DNA of 64,000 nucleotides from an uncultured Verrucomicrobia subdivision 3 bacterium (GCA_903922735.1 CAIXUZ010000062.1:1-64000), one strand, 5' to 3'. Positions 14,741 through 23,681 are shown, counted from the stretch's first letter. Notes: a model not told the origin generated them from the sequence alone. Made by a program: numbers and translations.

Positions 14741-16018
14741 ATGGCCGCCGCCAAAAAAACTTCTCCCTGGTCATGGGTGCCGACGCTTTACCTCGCGGAA
14801 GGCCTGCCCTACGCGCTGGTCACCGGCGTGTCGTTGGTGTTCTATAAAAACCTCGGGGTGTCGAACACCGCCACGGCGTTTTGGTCGGCGCTGCTGGGCC
14901 TGCCCTGGATTTTCAAGCCATTGTGGGCCCCGGTGGTGGATCTGCTGCACACCCGGCGGCTGTGGATCTGGGTCACCCAGCTGTTTATGGGCGCGGTGCT
15001 GGCCGGCGTGGCGCTGGCGCTGCCGCTGCCGCATTACTATCCGGTCACCATCGCCTTGTTCTGGCTGCTGGCGTTTGCCTCGGCCACGCACGACATCGCG
15101 GCGGACGGCTTTTACCTGTTGTCGCTGGCCGAAGGCGACCAGTCGCTCTACAGCGGCGTGCGCAACACCTTTTACCGGGTGGCCAACATCGCGGCGCAGG
15201 GCGGCCTCGTCATTTTTGCGGGCAAAATGCACGCGCTCACCGGCAGCCAGGTCACGGCCTGGCTGCTGGCCTTCGCGCTGGCGGCAGGCATTGTCTTTGG
15301 CCTGGCCATCTATCACCGCCGGATGCTGCCGCGGCCGGTGGCGGATTTCGCCGACATGAAACCGGCGGTAAAATTCTCCGCGAATTTCATGGCCACCTTC
15401 ACTGGTTTTTTTCAGCAGCCGAAAATTGTCATGATGCTGGCGTTTGTGCTGCTCTATCGTTTCGGCGAGGCGCAACTGCTCCCGGTGGCCAGGCTGTTCC
15501 TGCTCGACGCGCGCGACCGGGGCGGGCTGGGGCTGACCAATGAACAATTCGGCTGGATTTACGGCGCGTTTGGCGTGGGCGCGCTCCTGCTCGGCGGGTT
15601 GCTGGGCGGCTGGCTGGTGTCGCGGCGCGGTTTGAAGTTCTGGCTGTGGCCGATGCTGTTCGCCATTCATCTGCCGGATGCGGTGTTCATCTGGCTGGCC
15701 TATGTGCGGCCGGAAAACCTGTTTGCCATCGGCGCGGGCGTGGCCGTGGAACAATTCGGCTACGGCTTCGGGTTCACGGCGTTCATGCTTTACCTGATCC
15801 GCATGGCCCGCGGCCCCCACGCCACGGCCCACTACGCATTGTGCACCGCCTTTATGGCGCTGGGTCTCACGCTGCCGGGCATGTGGAGCGGCTGGCTGCA
15901 GGAAAGGCTGGGGTACCAGCACTTCTTCGTCTGGGTGATTCTGGCGACGGTTCCGAGTTTCCTGGTCGCGCTGAAAATCCCGTTGGAGACGGAGTTCGGC
16001 CGGGAAAAATCACTTTGA
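14741..16018 (+). CDS. AmpG-like (PAT family) MFS transporter
   Basis: A 425-residue protein from the ATG at 14741 (an upstream in-frame ATG at 14663 would add 26 polar residues). It has about twelve membrane segments. LYLAEGLPYALV at the N-terminus and ASATHDIAADGFYL in the fourth helix region are typical of the PAT family, which includes AmpG, the importer of anhydromuropeptides from wall recycling, and acetyl-CoA transporters. The substrate is not fixed by sequence. Its stop overlaps the stop of a convergent 54-codon gene. Confidence 0.85.
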   Translation: MAAAKKTSPWSWVPTLYLAEGLPYALVTGVSLVFYKNLGVSNTATAFWSALLGLPWIFKPLWAPVVDLLHTRRLWIWVTQLFMGAVLAGVALALPLPHYYPVTIALFWLLAFASATHDIAADGFYLLSLAEGDQSLYSGVRNTFYRVANIAAQGGLVIFAGKMHALTGSQVTAWLLAFALAAGIVFGLAIYHRRMLPRPVADFADMKPAVKFSANFMATFTGFFQQPKIVMMLAFVLLYRFGEAQLLPVARLFLLDARDRGGLGLTNEQFGWIYGAFGVGALLLGGLLGGWLVSRRGLKFWLWPMLFAIHLPDAVFIWLAYVRPENLFAIGAGVAVEQFGYGFGFTAFMLYLIRMARGPHATAHYALCTAFMALGLTLPGMWSGWLQERLGYQHFFVWVILATVPSFLVALKIPLETEFGREKSL

Positions 16019-16174
16019 ACCCGTCGGCCCGCTGTTCGGCAGCGGGGTGAAGTCGCGCTGCTGCTCCACTTTTTTCACGGCGAAGCCCACCCACACCACG
16101 GCCAGCACAATGGCCAGCACTACCGCCGCCAGCACCAGCCACGGCCAGCGGTAAGTTTGCTTCGGTTCACTCAT
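16010..16174 (-). CDS. 54-residue single-pass membrane protein (unknown)
   Basis: ATG at 16174, TGA at 16012-16010. The protein is polar at the N-terminus (MSEPKQTYRW), has one hydrophobic stretch of about 20 residues rich in Val, Leu and Ala (residues 12-32), then KKVEQQRDF and a Pro/Gly tail. It is convergent with the AmpG-like gene, the two stop codons overlapping within 9 nt, and divergent from the MFS gene at 16272. No family is recognised, but composition and topology are those of a genuine small membrane protein. Confidence 0.55.
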   Translation of the reverse strand: MSEPKQTYRWPWLVLAAVVLAIVLAVVWVGFAVKKVEQQRDFTPLPNSGPTGSK

Positions 16175-16271
16175 CGGCGTCAGTTTAAGCCTTATCGTCC
16201 TCGCTGGCGACCAAGGATTATGTCAAAACTCGACCGCAACGGTTTTTGCGCTAGATTGTCCGGCAAGTTTC

Positions 16272-17630
16272 ATGCACGAAACCGAGACGCCAGACAATCC
16301 GCCGGAACCGCCCGTGCCCCAATCGCCGGCCGCGCATCCCTACGCCGTCTTTCGTCATGCGGGTTTCCGTCGGTATATTTCGGCGCGGTTCATCGCGGCC
16401 ACCGGCATGCAGATGCTCGTCGTGGCCATCGATTGGGAGCTTTACGAGCGCACCGGCTCCGCGCTCGCGCTCGGGTTTGTCGGGCTGGCGCTGATGATTC
16501 CCATGATTCTCTGCACGCTGCCCGCCGGGCACGTCGCCGATAGTTTCAACCGGAAAAAAATCATCCTGGGCTCCACGCTGTCGCTGTGCGCCGCCAGCCT
16601 GGGATTGACGCTGGTCTCCGCCTTCACCGATGGCAAAAACAGCCTGTGGTTTCAGATTCTGGTCTATGCGCTGCTGGGCATCATCGGTGTGGCGCGAACC
16701 TTTCTCTGGCCGGCCAGCGCGGCGTTTGTGACGAGCCTCGTGACGCGGGAACAGCTCCCGCGCGCCATCACCTTCAACAGCGGCGCTTTCCAGCTTTCCT
16801 GTGTCATCGGCCCGGCCGTTGCCGGCGTGCTCATCTGGCTCCTGCACGGTGCGTGGGTTGTCTATGCCATCAATCTGGTCGCTGGTCTCATCTGCTTGCT
16901 GCTCATCGCGGGCATCCGGCACGAGCATAAAATCCCCGTGCGCGAACCGCTGACCTTCCGCAGCCTCGTCACCGGCTTCCGGTTCGTGTTTGAAAACAAA
17001 ATCATCCTCGGCACGCTCACGCTGGACATGTTTGCCGTGCTGCTCGGCGGCGCGGTCTCGCTGCTGCCGATCTTCGCGAAGGACATTTTGAATAGCGGGC
17101 CGGACGGCTTGGGCCTGCTGCGCTCGGCGATGCCCGCCGGCGCCCTGGTGTGCACCCTGATCATCGCGCACCGGCCCACGATGGAAAAAGCCGGGCGCGC
17201 CATGCTCTGGTGCGTGGCGATTTTCGGCGTGGCGACGATGCTGTTCGGCCTCGTGAACCAGCAGTGCCTCGGCCGCTACTTCCCCGCGCCGGCGGCGGTG
17301 TGGTTCTGGCTCGCGTTCGGGCTGCTGGCGCTGTGCGGCGCGGTGGACAACGTCAGCGTCGTCATCCGCGCCACGCTGGTGCAGGTGCTGACCCCGGATG
17401 AAAAGCGCGGGCGCGTCTCGGCGGCGAACAGCCTCTTCATCGGCACCTCGAACGAGCTGGGCAGTTTTGAGTCCGGTTTCACCGCGCAACTGTTCGGGCC
17501 GATGATGGCGAACTCGATTGCGACCGGGACGATTTTATCCACCGTGGTGGGCGGGTTCGGCACCATCGTGGTGGTGGCAGCGGTGGCGTGGATCTGGCCG
17601 CAACTCCGCCGCTACGGCAGGCTGGCCTGA
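16272..17630 (+). CDS. MFS transporter (MFS_3/EntS-like)
   Basis: A 452-residue major facilitator protein with about twelve membrane segments. The loop-2 motif is AGHVADSFNRKKI (residues about 85-97), matching the G-x-x-x-D-R/K-x-x-R/K signature. The general look (SARFIAATGMQM at the first helix, then LALGFVGLALMIP) matches the MFS_3 group that includes the enterobactin exporter EntS and other drug or siderophore exporters. The N-terminal 22 residues are Pro/Glu-rich and cytoplasmic. No siderophore genes are nearby, so the substrate is open. It stands alone, followed by a repeat-filled gap of about 510 nt. Confidence 0.88.
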   Translation: MHETETPDNPPEPPVPQSPAAHPYAVFRHAGFRRYISARFIAATGMQMLVVAIDWELYERTGSALALGFVGLALMIPMILCTLPAGHVADSFNRKKIILGSTLSLCAASLGLTLVSAFTDGKNSLWFQILVYALLGIIGVARTFLWPASAAFVTSLVTREQLPRAITFNSGAFQLSCVIGPAVAGVLIWLLHGAWVVYAINLVAGLICLLLIAGIRHEHKIPVREPLTFRSLVTGFRFVFENKIILGTLTLDMFAVLLGGAVSLLPIFAKDILNSGPDGLGLLRSAMPAGALVCTLIIAHRPTMEKAGRAMLWCVAIFGVATMLFGLVNQQCLGRYFPAPAAVWFWLAFGLLALCGAVDNVSVVIRATLVQVLTPDEKRGRVSAANSLFIGTSNELGSFESGFTAQLFGPMMANSIATGTILSTVVGGFGTIVVVAAVAWIWPQLRRYGRLA

Positions 17631-17639
17631 AGCGGGCCG

Positions 17640-18030
17640 TGTGGTTTTCCCCGGTTCAATCGGGCAGTTAGAGTATTGAAAGAAATGACGCCGCGCTGCT
17701 TTTAGGCCCGTATTCGCTGGCCTTCAGGATTGATGGAAATGCCCCAACTTGGCCCCCCGCTTGGATATTGAATGTCGTAGCGGGGTCTCGGCCGAGCGCC
17801 GCCATTGGATGTTGGATGTTTCCGCTTTGCCTTCACCTCCTTCGCGATCTTCGCGCGACCCATCCCAACTAAAAAATAACAACTTAAATTAAAAACTCCC
17901 CCTGAATTTTGAATGTTCGATATTCCCCATTATGTCCCCGCTGACCTCCGCCCTCCGCTCTCGTGATCAGTGGTCTGTAGTCCGTGGTCCTTCTTCTGCC
18001 CACCTCCCACCGCCCACTGCCTCGCCTCCT
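17640..18030. repeat. word-like degenerate intergenic repeats
   Basis: The gap 17631-18144 holds no gene. It contains degenerate runs of words such as TTGGATATTGAATG, TTGGATGTTGGATG with TTTCCGC, GAATGTTCGATA, then GTGGTCTGTAGTCCGTGG and a CCACCTCCCACCGCCCACTG run. Related words recur at 62456-62720, including GTTGGATGTTGG and a GTTTCCGCTTT tail. They are not perfect tandem repeats and code for nothing sensible. Confidence 0.6.
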
Positions 18031-18144
18031 TATTCGCCATTGACATTGCCACCCGTCTGGAAAGACTTCTGGCATCACAGACAACAAATCCAACGCTATA
18101 CGTTGCATTTAAAACACTGGGCATCAACTAAACGGCCGCTAACC

Positions 18145-18348
18145 ATGAAAATATCCGAAGATTTTAGCATTGCCAAACTCCTCAAGGGTTCGCTCCTTGG
18201 ACTGACCGGCCTCGCGCTATTTTTTAGCAGCATTTACATCGGATTCAACAACGGCAGCATGTGGTTGTGCGGATTCTTGATCGTTGGCGGATTGATTGCT
18301 TTTGGGCTGGGCGTTCTGCTGGTTTGTAGATTTTTTGAAAGAAAATGA
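18145..18348 (+). CDS. small two-helix membrane protein (unknown)
   Basis: From the ATG at 18145, 67 residues: an N-terminal polar segment, a first hydrophobic helix (about 17-34), a short loop (NNGSMW), a second hydrophobic helix (about 40-60) and a basic end (CRFFERK). The frame is open upstream to 17932, but that part is translated repeat sequence. It precedes the TlpA fusion gene by 128 nt on the same strand. No family is recognised. Confidence 0.55.
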   Translation: MKISEDFSIAKLLKGSLLGLTGLALFFSSIYIGFNNGSMWLCGFLIVGGLIAFGLGVLLVCRFFERK

Positions 18349-18476
18349 ATTTGCCTGTTTATGAAAATTGAAAAAACGACCCTGACGCCTGCCCTGCCAC
18401 GAGCAAAGGGCACGGGAACAAATTTAGAACTTCGAAAGTCAACCTTCACCAGCAACCAATAAAACAGGAAATAATC

Positions 18477-21400
18477 ATGCAAACCTCAAACGGGATCCGG
18501 GTCCGGACAACGCAACTTTGCCATGCCGTATGGGCATTGCTGCTGGCCGGAGTGCTGGCGGCGACCGGATCGGCGAACGCGCAGACGGACAAAACCACCG
18601 TCGCCACAACGGCCAATGTCGCCGACAACTCGCTGCCGTGTGTCGTGGACTTGACGCCATATTATGTGAAAAAATACAAAGGCCGCACCAAGAGCGGTCT
18701 TTTTACCGGTCACCAGGTGGTCGACGGGCTGCCGTTTGAATTGGGCGGCGAATGCATTCTTCACGGCAAGGACAACGCCGACCGGAACAGCGTCGCCCAC
18801 AGCGTCTCCAAAATGGAAGTCACCGGCATCAAAATCGGGCGGAAGTTTGACGAATTGCACCTGATGCACAGCGTGCAATGGCGGGAGTATAATGGCTGTC
18901 CGGTCGCCATTCTCCGCCTTCATTACGCGGACGGCACCAGTCACGACTTCGAAATGCGTTACAATTATCAAGTCCTTGACTGCACCCGGTTGTTGTCGGA
19001 AGAACGGGAAATCATTGCCGACCCGGACACCAAAATCATCTGGCGCGGCGTGAATGGCGCGGCTCCCTGGAAAGGCACCCATCGCCTGTTCAAAAGCATG
19101 CTGCGCAATCCGTTTCCCGATCGGGAGGTCGTGAGCATGGATATTATTTCTACCCGCAGCCGCGCGTCTTATGTGCTGGAAGCGGCCACGGTGTCCAGGA
19201 GCGATCCGCATCGCGAAGTCACGGCGGGCCTGCCTTTGAACCAGCCCGTATACCCATTTGACGGAACTTTGAAGGTGCTGGTCGTGGACAAGGAAACCGG
19301 CGCTCCCATCGTTGGGGCGGAAGTCAATCCGTCCATGAGCATTGACAATGCGGGCGTGGTGGCCGATCCCATTCTGACTTCGACGAACGGCGTGGCGCAG
19401 GTAAAATATCCGGTCAGCCAGACGAGTCATCTCGGAGTTCAGGTGAGCAAGGCGGGCTATCTCGGCCGCTATGGCAACTGGCAGAGTGGAGCCATCCCGG
19501 ATTCCATCACCTACCGCCTCGGAGCAGCCAGGGCGTCCATCCAGGGCCTCGTGCAGGACGCGGACGGTAAACCGGTGGCCGGCGCGCAGATACAGCTGAA
19601 CAACTTTTCTTTCGGCAATCTCGACGAGCAGATTCATCTGGCGAACGATTCTACCGTGACCGATGCCGCCGGCCAATGGCGCATCCAAGGGCTGCCGGAA
19701 AATTACCAGGATTTTGGCATCACCGTTTCGCACCCGGATTTTCCGCAGGCGCAATTTCTTGCGGACGGCGCGCACAAGCGCGGAATGCAGGGCGCGCACA
19801 TCCGCTCGGCGGATTTTTACGGCGGCCAGGCGGTGCTGACCATGACTCGCGGCAGCAAATTGTCCGGCTCGGTCCGCGACGAGACGGGCAAGCCCGTGGT
19901 TAATGCGGCGCTGTTCGTTGGCTTTGACCGTTACATGAGCGGGGCCATCAAATCCGAGACGGATGAGCAGGGAAATTTCACTTTGAAAAATCTCGGCCGC
20001 GGCGAAAACTACCTGACCGTCAGCGCCAAGGGCTTGGCCCCGCAATTCCTCACCATTTCCGTCGCGGCCAGCAACGCGCCGCTGGCGGTGGTTTTGAAAC
20101 CCGGCCAGATGGTCCGCGGCCGCGTGGTGGATGCCGCCGGCCAACCGCTCGCCGGCGCGGAGGTTTCGTATGACGGCCTGGTGGCGAACCGGAACCGCAT
20201 GTCCGGCGGCCGTACGATTGAATGGAAAACGAAGACCGGCGCGAACGGGGAATTCACCTGGGATTCCGCGCCCGCCGAAGCAGTGCGCCTCTCTATCCGC
20301 AAGGGCGGCTACATGGCGCTGGAATGGCAGATGGTCCAGTCGGGCACCACCGACACGGTCACCTTCACGCTCGGCAGTCCGCTCACCGTGAAAGGTTCCG
20401 TGACCGATGCGGACAGCGGCGCGCCGCTGGCCAGGTTCACCTTCACGCCCGGCTGGCCCGAAAGCGACGGCGCGCGGCTGGAAAAATACCGGGCCAGCGC
20501 GGGCAAGGACGGCCATTACGAAGTCCTTTTCGACAGCCCGATCGTCATCAGCACAAAGCCGTATGATTATGTCTTCCAGATTTCCGCGCCCGGCTACGCG
20601 CCGGCGCAGTCCCGCGCCATCAAGCCCGGCGAAGGCGTGGTGACCTGGGATGTAAAGTTGAAAAAAACTCCCGCCACCATCGCCACGGTCAAGACCGCGG
20701 ACGGCAAACCGGCCGCCGGCGTGAAAGTGTATCTGGCCGGCGCGCGGGATTACCTGCAACTGGACGGGACGGATCTGAGCAATCAAAACCGCGCCGCCGA
20801 TAGTTTTGAAACGGACGCCGACGGCCATTTCGAACTGCCGCCGCAGACCGGCAACTTCAACCTCGCTGCGGCCTCACCCGTCGGCTTTGCGCTCGTTTCC
20901 AAAGCTGATTTTACCAACCGCCTCACGCTGACCTTGCAGCCGTGGGGACGCGTGGAAGGCACCCTGCTGCGCAACGGCCGGCCGTTACCGGATCGCGAAT
21001 TGTATTTCTTCCTCGGCGACGGCGCGGAACAGCGCAACGTGTGGATGAGGACGCCGGTGACGGTGGATGCAGCGGGACATTTTGTTTTCCCGAACGTCCC
21101 GGCGGGAATCAACCGCATTGAACTGAAGCAACCGATGGCGGATCGTTCCTGGTCTTACAAGGAACTGCAGTCGCTCGAAGTGAAACCCGGCGGCACGAAC
21201 GTCATCCAAGTCACGCTCGAAGGCCGCGACGTGACCGGCCGCTGGAAAAAAGAGGCCGGCCTGCCCGCCGAAGTGAATCTGGAACAGGGCAACATTTCTC
21301 TTAGTCCGGCGATGACGCCGCCGCCGGTACCGGAAGGACTGGACTCACCGGAAAAAGTTCAGGAATGGTATAAGAGCTGGATGAAAACCGAAGCCGGCAA

Positions 21401-22061
21401 GAAATTCATCGCGGCGCAGCGTAGAGGCGGGCAGTTGCAGATGAAAGCCGACGGCACGCTGCGCGGTGAATCCATCGCGCCCGGCAAATACACTTTATCC
21501 GGCAGTTTCTGGGGACCCGCCGGCGCCGTGGCGGAAATGGCCAGCCGCGAGGTGGTCATTCCCGAAAGCGCCACCAGCGCCGCCGATGCGCCCTTCGACC
21601 TTGGCGAAGTCCTGATCAAGGCGGTGAAACATCTGAACATTGGCGACCTTGCGCCCGAGTTCAGCGTCAAGACGCTCGACGGCCAGCCGCTCAAGCTGTC
21701 CGCTTTCCGCGGCAAATATGTGCTGCTGGATTTCTGGGCGACGTGGTGCGGACCATGCGTGGCCGAGACCCCGCACCTGAAGGCCGCCTACGATGCTTAC
21801 GGCAGCGACCCGCGCTTCGTGATGATCAGCCTGAGCCTCGACCAGAGCATCGGCCTCCCGAAAAAATTCGCCCAGACCCATGAGATCAAGTGGCTGCAGG
21901 GATTCCTTGGCGACTGGAGCAAGGACACCGTGGCGAAGGACTACTGCGTGCGCGGCATCCCGTCTCTATTCCTGATCGGCCCGGACGGCAAGATCATCGC
22001 CCAAAACCTGCGCGGCGAAGAGATTAAAACCGCCGTCGGCGCAGCGCTGGGCGCAAAATAA
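18477..22061 (+). CDS. giant secreted TlpA-type thioredoxin protein with multiple carboxypeptidase-regulatory-like domains
   Basis: A 1194-residue protein with an N-terminal signal peptide (ending SANAQ at about residue 36) and AGGA about 8 nt before the ATG. Residues about 40-250 are a domain I do not recognise. There follow about seven beta-sandwich repeats of the carboxypeptidase-regulatory/CnaB-like type, beginning near 255, 355, 460, 545, 632, 735 and 825, each with a G-x-V-x-D-x-x-G-x-P-x-x-G/N-A-like signature (for example VVDAAGQPLAGA). The C-terminal 150 residues are a TlpA/ResA thioredoxin domain with WCGPC at about 1090-1094 and the cis-Pro loop GIPSLF. Such domains reduce or exchange disulfides outside the cytoplasm. 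The length of the repeat stalk suggests a surface or periplasm-spanning oxidoreductase; this is inference. Confidence 0.88.
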   Translation: MQTSNGIRVRTTQLCHAVWALLLAGVLAATGSANAQTDKTTVATTANVADNSLPCVVDLTPYYVKKYKGRTKSGLFTGHQVVDGLPFELGGECILHGKDNADRNSVAHSVSKMEVTGIKIGRKFDELHLMHSVQWREYNGCPVAILRLHYADGTSHDFEMRYNYQVLDCTRLLSEEREIIADPDTKIIWRGVNGAAPWKGTHRLFKSMLRNPFPDREVVSMDIISTRSRASYVLEAATVSRSDPHREVTAGLPLNQPVYPFDGTLKVLVVDKETGAPIVGAEVNPSMSIDNAGVVADPILTSTNGVAQVKYPVSQTSHLGVQVSKAGYLGRYGNWQSGAIPDSITYRLGAARASIQGLVQDADGKPVAGAQIQLNNFSFGNLDEQIHLANDSTVTDAAGQWRIQGLPENYQDFGITVSHPDFPQAQFLADGAHKRGMQGAHIRSADFYGGQAVLTMTRGSKLSGSVRDETGKPVVNAALFVGFDRYMSGAIKSETDEQGNFTLKNLGRGENYLTVSAKGLAPQFLTISVAASNAPLAVVLKPGQMVRGRVVDAAGQPLAGAEVSYDGLVANRNRMSGGRTIEWKTKTGANGEFTWDSAPAEAVRLSIRKGGYMALEWQMVQSGTTDTVTFTLGSPLTVKGSVTDADSGAPLARFTFTPGWPESDGARLEKYRASAGKDGHYEVLFDSPIVISTKPYDYVFQISAPGYAPAQSRAIKPGEGVVTWDVKLKKTPATIATVKTADGKPAAGVKVYLAGARDYLQLDGTDLSNQNRAADSFETDADGHFELPPQTGNFNLAAASPVGFALVSKADFTNRLTLTLQPWGRVEGTLLRNGRPLPDRELYFFLGDGAEQRNVWMRTPVTVDAAGHFVFPNVPAGINRIELKQPMADRSWSYKELQSLEVKPGGTNVIQVTLEGRDVTGRWKKEAGLPAEVNLEQGNISLSPAMTPPPVPEGLDSPEKVQEWYKSWMKTEAGKKFIAAQRRGGQLQMKADGTLRGESIAPGKYTLSGSFWGPAGAVAEMASREVVIPESATSAADAPFDLGEVLIKAVKHLNIGDLAPEFSVKTLDGQPLKLSAFRGKYVLLDFWATWCGPCVAETPHLKAAYDAYGSDPRFVMISLSLDQSIGLPKKFAQTHEIKWLQGFLGDWSKDTVAKDYCVRGIPSLFLIGPDGKIIAQNLRGEEIKTAVGAALGAK

Positions 22062-22078
22062 TCCCATTGGCGGATCTT

Positions 22079-22107
22079 TTGTTTTATATTAATGTATATA
22101 ACATAAT
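22079..22107 (+). promoter_or_regulatory. AT-rich promoter upstream of the HTH trio
   Basis: TTGTTT (22079-22084) and CATAAT (22102-22107) are separated by 17 nt in a strikingly AT-rich island within GC-rich DNA. An imperfect 22-bp inverted repeat, TGTATATA...TATGTACA at about 22093-22114, overlaps the -10 and could bind a regulator. Confidence 0.42.
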
Positions 22108-22257
22108 ATGTACAAAAATAGGCTTGCGCGGGCAGCCGCCAGCCCTTAGCCTGTGTCCGATGCTGCTAAACACCAGACGCGCCGGCCGGGCGGCCGGCGG
22201 GTGTTGGGTGGTGGACGGTGGTCGCCGCGCGCGCGGCGTGAACCGGGAAAGGACCAT

Positions 22258-22668
22258 ATGCACAACGATAAAACCGTTCAGCGCTTCATCGAACTGCGCG
22301 TTCAAGGCTGGGTGTTCACCCGTATTGCCGCCGAACTCAATGTCGCCAAAAACACCCTCATCGACTGGAGCCGCCGGCACCAGCACACCATCGCCAACCT
22401 CATCGCCATCGAGCGGGAAAACCGTTTGCACGAGCACCTTGCCACCGGCGAGTCGCGCATGCGGAAGCTGGGCGAACAGCTTCGCGCCGCCGAGGCCGAA
22501 CTCGCCAAACGCGACCTCGCCACCCTGTCCACCGGACGCCTGCTGACTCATGTCGAAAGCCTGCAGCGCCGGTTGCAAAAAGAGGCCGGCCCGATGCGCT
22601 TCGTCAGCGCCGTGGACCAGATTCCGGAGGATGAATATGCCGACCGCATCCAGGTCTGGAACCCGTAA
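22258..22668 (+). CDS. HTH protein, first gene of a small trio (terminase/transposase-HTH-like)
   Basis: 136 residues from the ATG at 22258, preceded by a strong GGGAAAGGA Shine-Dalgarno site, unusual in this window. Residues 5-40 form a helix-turn-helix (RVQGWVFTRIAAELNVAKNTLIDWSR), of the kind found in transposase N-termini and phage small terminases. The rest is a long charged coiled-coil-like region (about 45-115) and a short tail. It overlaps the next gene by 32 nt. The AT-rich promoter lies about 150 nt upstream. I recognise only the HTH; the family appears to be of mobile origin and is not known to me by function. Confidence 0.65.
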   Translation: MHNDKTVQRFIELRVQGWVFTRIAAELNVAKNTLIDWSRRHQHTIANLIAIERENRLHEHLATGESRMRKLGEQLRAAEAELAKRDLATLSTGRLLTHVESLQRRLQKEAGPMRFVSAVDQIPEDEYADRIQVWNP

Positions 22669-22969
22669 GTCCACCCGCCAAAACTGGCGGGGCGTCGATC
22701 GTCCGCGCTCCCGTTTGGGGCCGCGCTTGCACTCGCGCCCGAATCCATTCGCCGAACTGGCCTCCGCCTTGGAATCCTTGATCCGTTTCCACCAGTCGCA
22801 TCCGGACTGGTTCCCGCCGCCGTCCTGTGGCGGCGGTCCGCAACCGTCGCCCCCGGCACTCGCTCCCGAATGGGAGGAGGCCATCCGCAAAGCTTATCAC
22901 CTCGGCCCGGATGAACCGTTGAGCGATGTTCCGCTGGATACGCCCATTCGTGTAAAAAATGACCCCTGA
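22637..22969 (+). CDS. small Pro-rich protein, second gene of the trio
   Basis: 110 residues from the ATG at 22637, six nt after a GGAGG site that lies inside the preceding gene; the overlap of 32 nt implies coupled translation. The N-terminus is Arg/Ser/Thr-rich (MPTASRSGTRKS), followed by a basic segment, an amphipathic helix (FAELASALESLIRFHQ), a Pro/Gly-rich linker (about 60-75) and an acidic end. No domain is recognised. The low-complexity composition and the location suggest a partner of the upstream HTH protein. Confidence 0.5.
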   Translation: MPTASRSGTRKSTRQNWRGVDRPRSRLGPRLHSRPNPFAELASALESLIRFHQSHPDWFPPPSCGGGPQPSPPALAPEWEEAIRKAYHLGPDEPLSDVPLDTPIRVKNDP

Positions 22970-22982
22970 AATTATGCCTCTC
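22961..22982 (+). repeat. motif shared with 282-302
   Basis: It starts GACCCCT over the stop codon of the second trio gene and ends TATGCCTCTC. It matches the sequence at 282-302, next to the integrative element, with one substitution and one indel. Confidence 0.35.
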
Positions 22983-23080
22983 CACGGTCCAGAAACGGTT
23001 CAGTTTTGGATGCTCTATCAACCACTTACACAAGTTGCGCCTTTTTGGCGCAGTGTCCTCAATCGAAAATCGTAATTAAT

Positions 23081-23674
23081 ATGCCTCCCCGTCTCTGGCA
23101 GCGTCAGCCCGGTGAATCCCCCGCCGACTTCACCGCCTTTGCCGCCTACCTGCGGCTCAGGGGTCGCCGCTCTCATCGCGCCACGGCCGAACTAACCGGC
23201 CGTTCCCTCGGTGCCATCCGCCGCCTGTCGGCAAAATTCAACTGGCCCGGCCGCGTGGCCGCCTTCGAAAACCGCCTTGCCGACGCTACTCAGGATGCCT
23301 TGGATCATGTGATCTGCGCCGCCATCTCCACCTCTAAGTCGGATCTGGAGCAGTTCCGCATCAAGGAATTTCTCCTCGCGCATCAGGTCATTCAAGCCTC
23401 GAAACGCTGGCTCGAACTGGCCTCCAATCCGCGTCGGCGTCAAGTGTCGGTCGCGCAAATCTGCCGGCTCACGGAGCTGGCCTTCAAATTGAAATGCCTC
23501 GCCACCGGCATGCCTTTCGGCGATGAACCCTGCCGCCGGAAACGGCCGGAAGACCGGCCGGGCTACTGGACCGGCCCCTCAGTTGAGGAGGCGCTCCGGA
23601 AAATGTATGGCAACAATTCCCCCGCCGCCAAGTCTCCGGAGCCGTTGACTTGTCCGCCCGCTTTGTTAGCGTGA
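23081..23674 (+). CDS. HTH protein resembling phage terminase small subunits, third gene of the trio
   Basis: 197 residues from the ATG at 23081. The N-terminal 60 residues have the layout common in small phage-terminase-like proteins: RQPGESPADFTAFAAYL, then RSHRATAELTGRSLGAIRRLS (helix-turn-helix), then FNWPGRVAAFE. The middle is a helical region with QVIQASKRWLEL, and the tail is basic and Pro-rich. It follows the second trio gene by 111 nt and ends 7 nt before yihY. No large terminase or other phage gene is present, so it could be a prophage remnant or a domesticated DNA-binding protein. Confidence 0.6.
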   Translation: MPPRLWQRQPGESPADFTAFAAYLRLRGRRSHRATAELTGRSLGAIRRLSAKFNWPGRVAAFENRLADATQDALDHVICAAISTSKSDLEQFRIKEFLLAHQVIQASKRWLELASNPRRRQVSVAQICRLTELAFKLKCLATGMPFGDEPCRRKRPEDRPGYWTGPSVEEALRKMYGNNSPAAKSPEPLTCPPALLA

Positions 23675-23681
23675 CAGCAAC

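Noticed and set aside
16251-17489. 412-codon open frame opposite the MFS gene
   Set aside because: Antisense of twelve membrane segments gives Arg/Glu/Gln-rich sequence; not credible as a protein.
18486-20828. 780-codon open frame opposite the TlpA fusion gene
   Set aside because: It reads like antisense of a GC-rich coding gene (Arg/Gly/His/Ala-rich, no domain or motif), while the plus strand has clear domains and a signal peptide.
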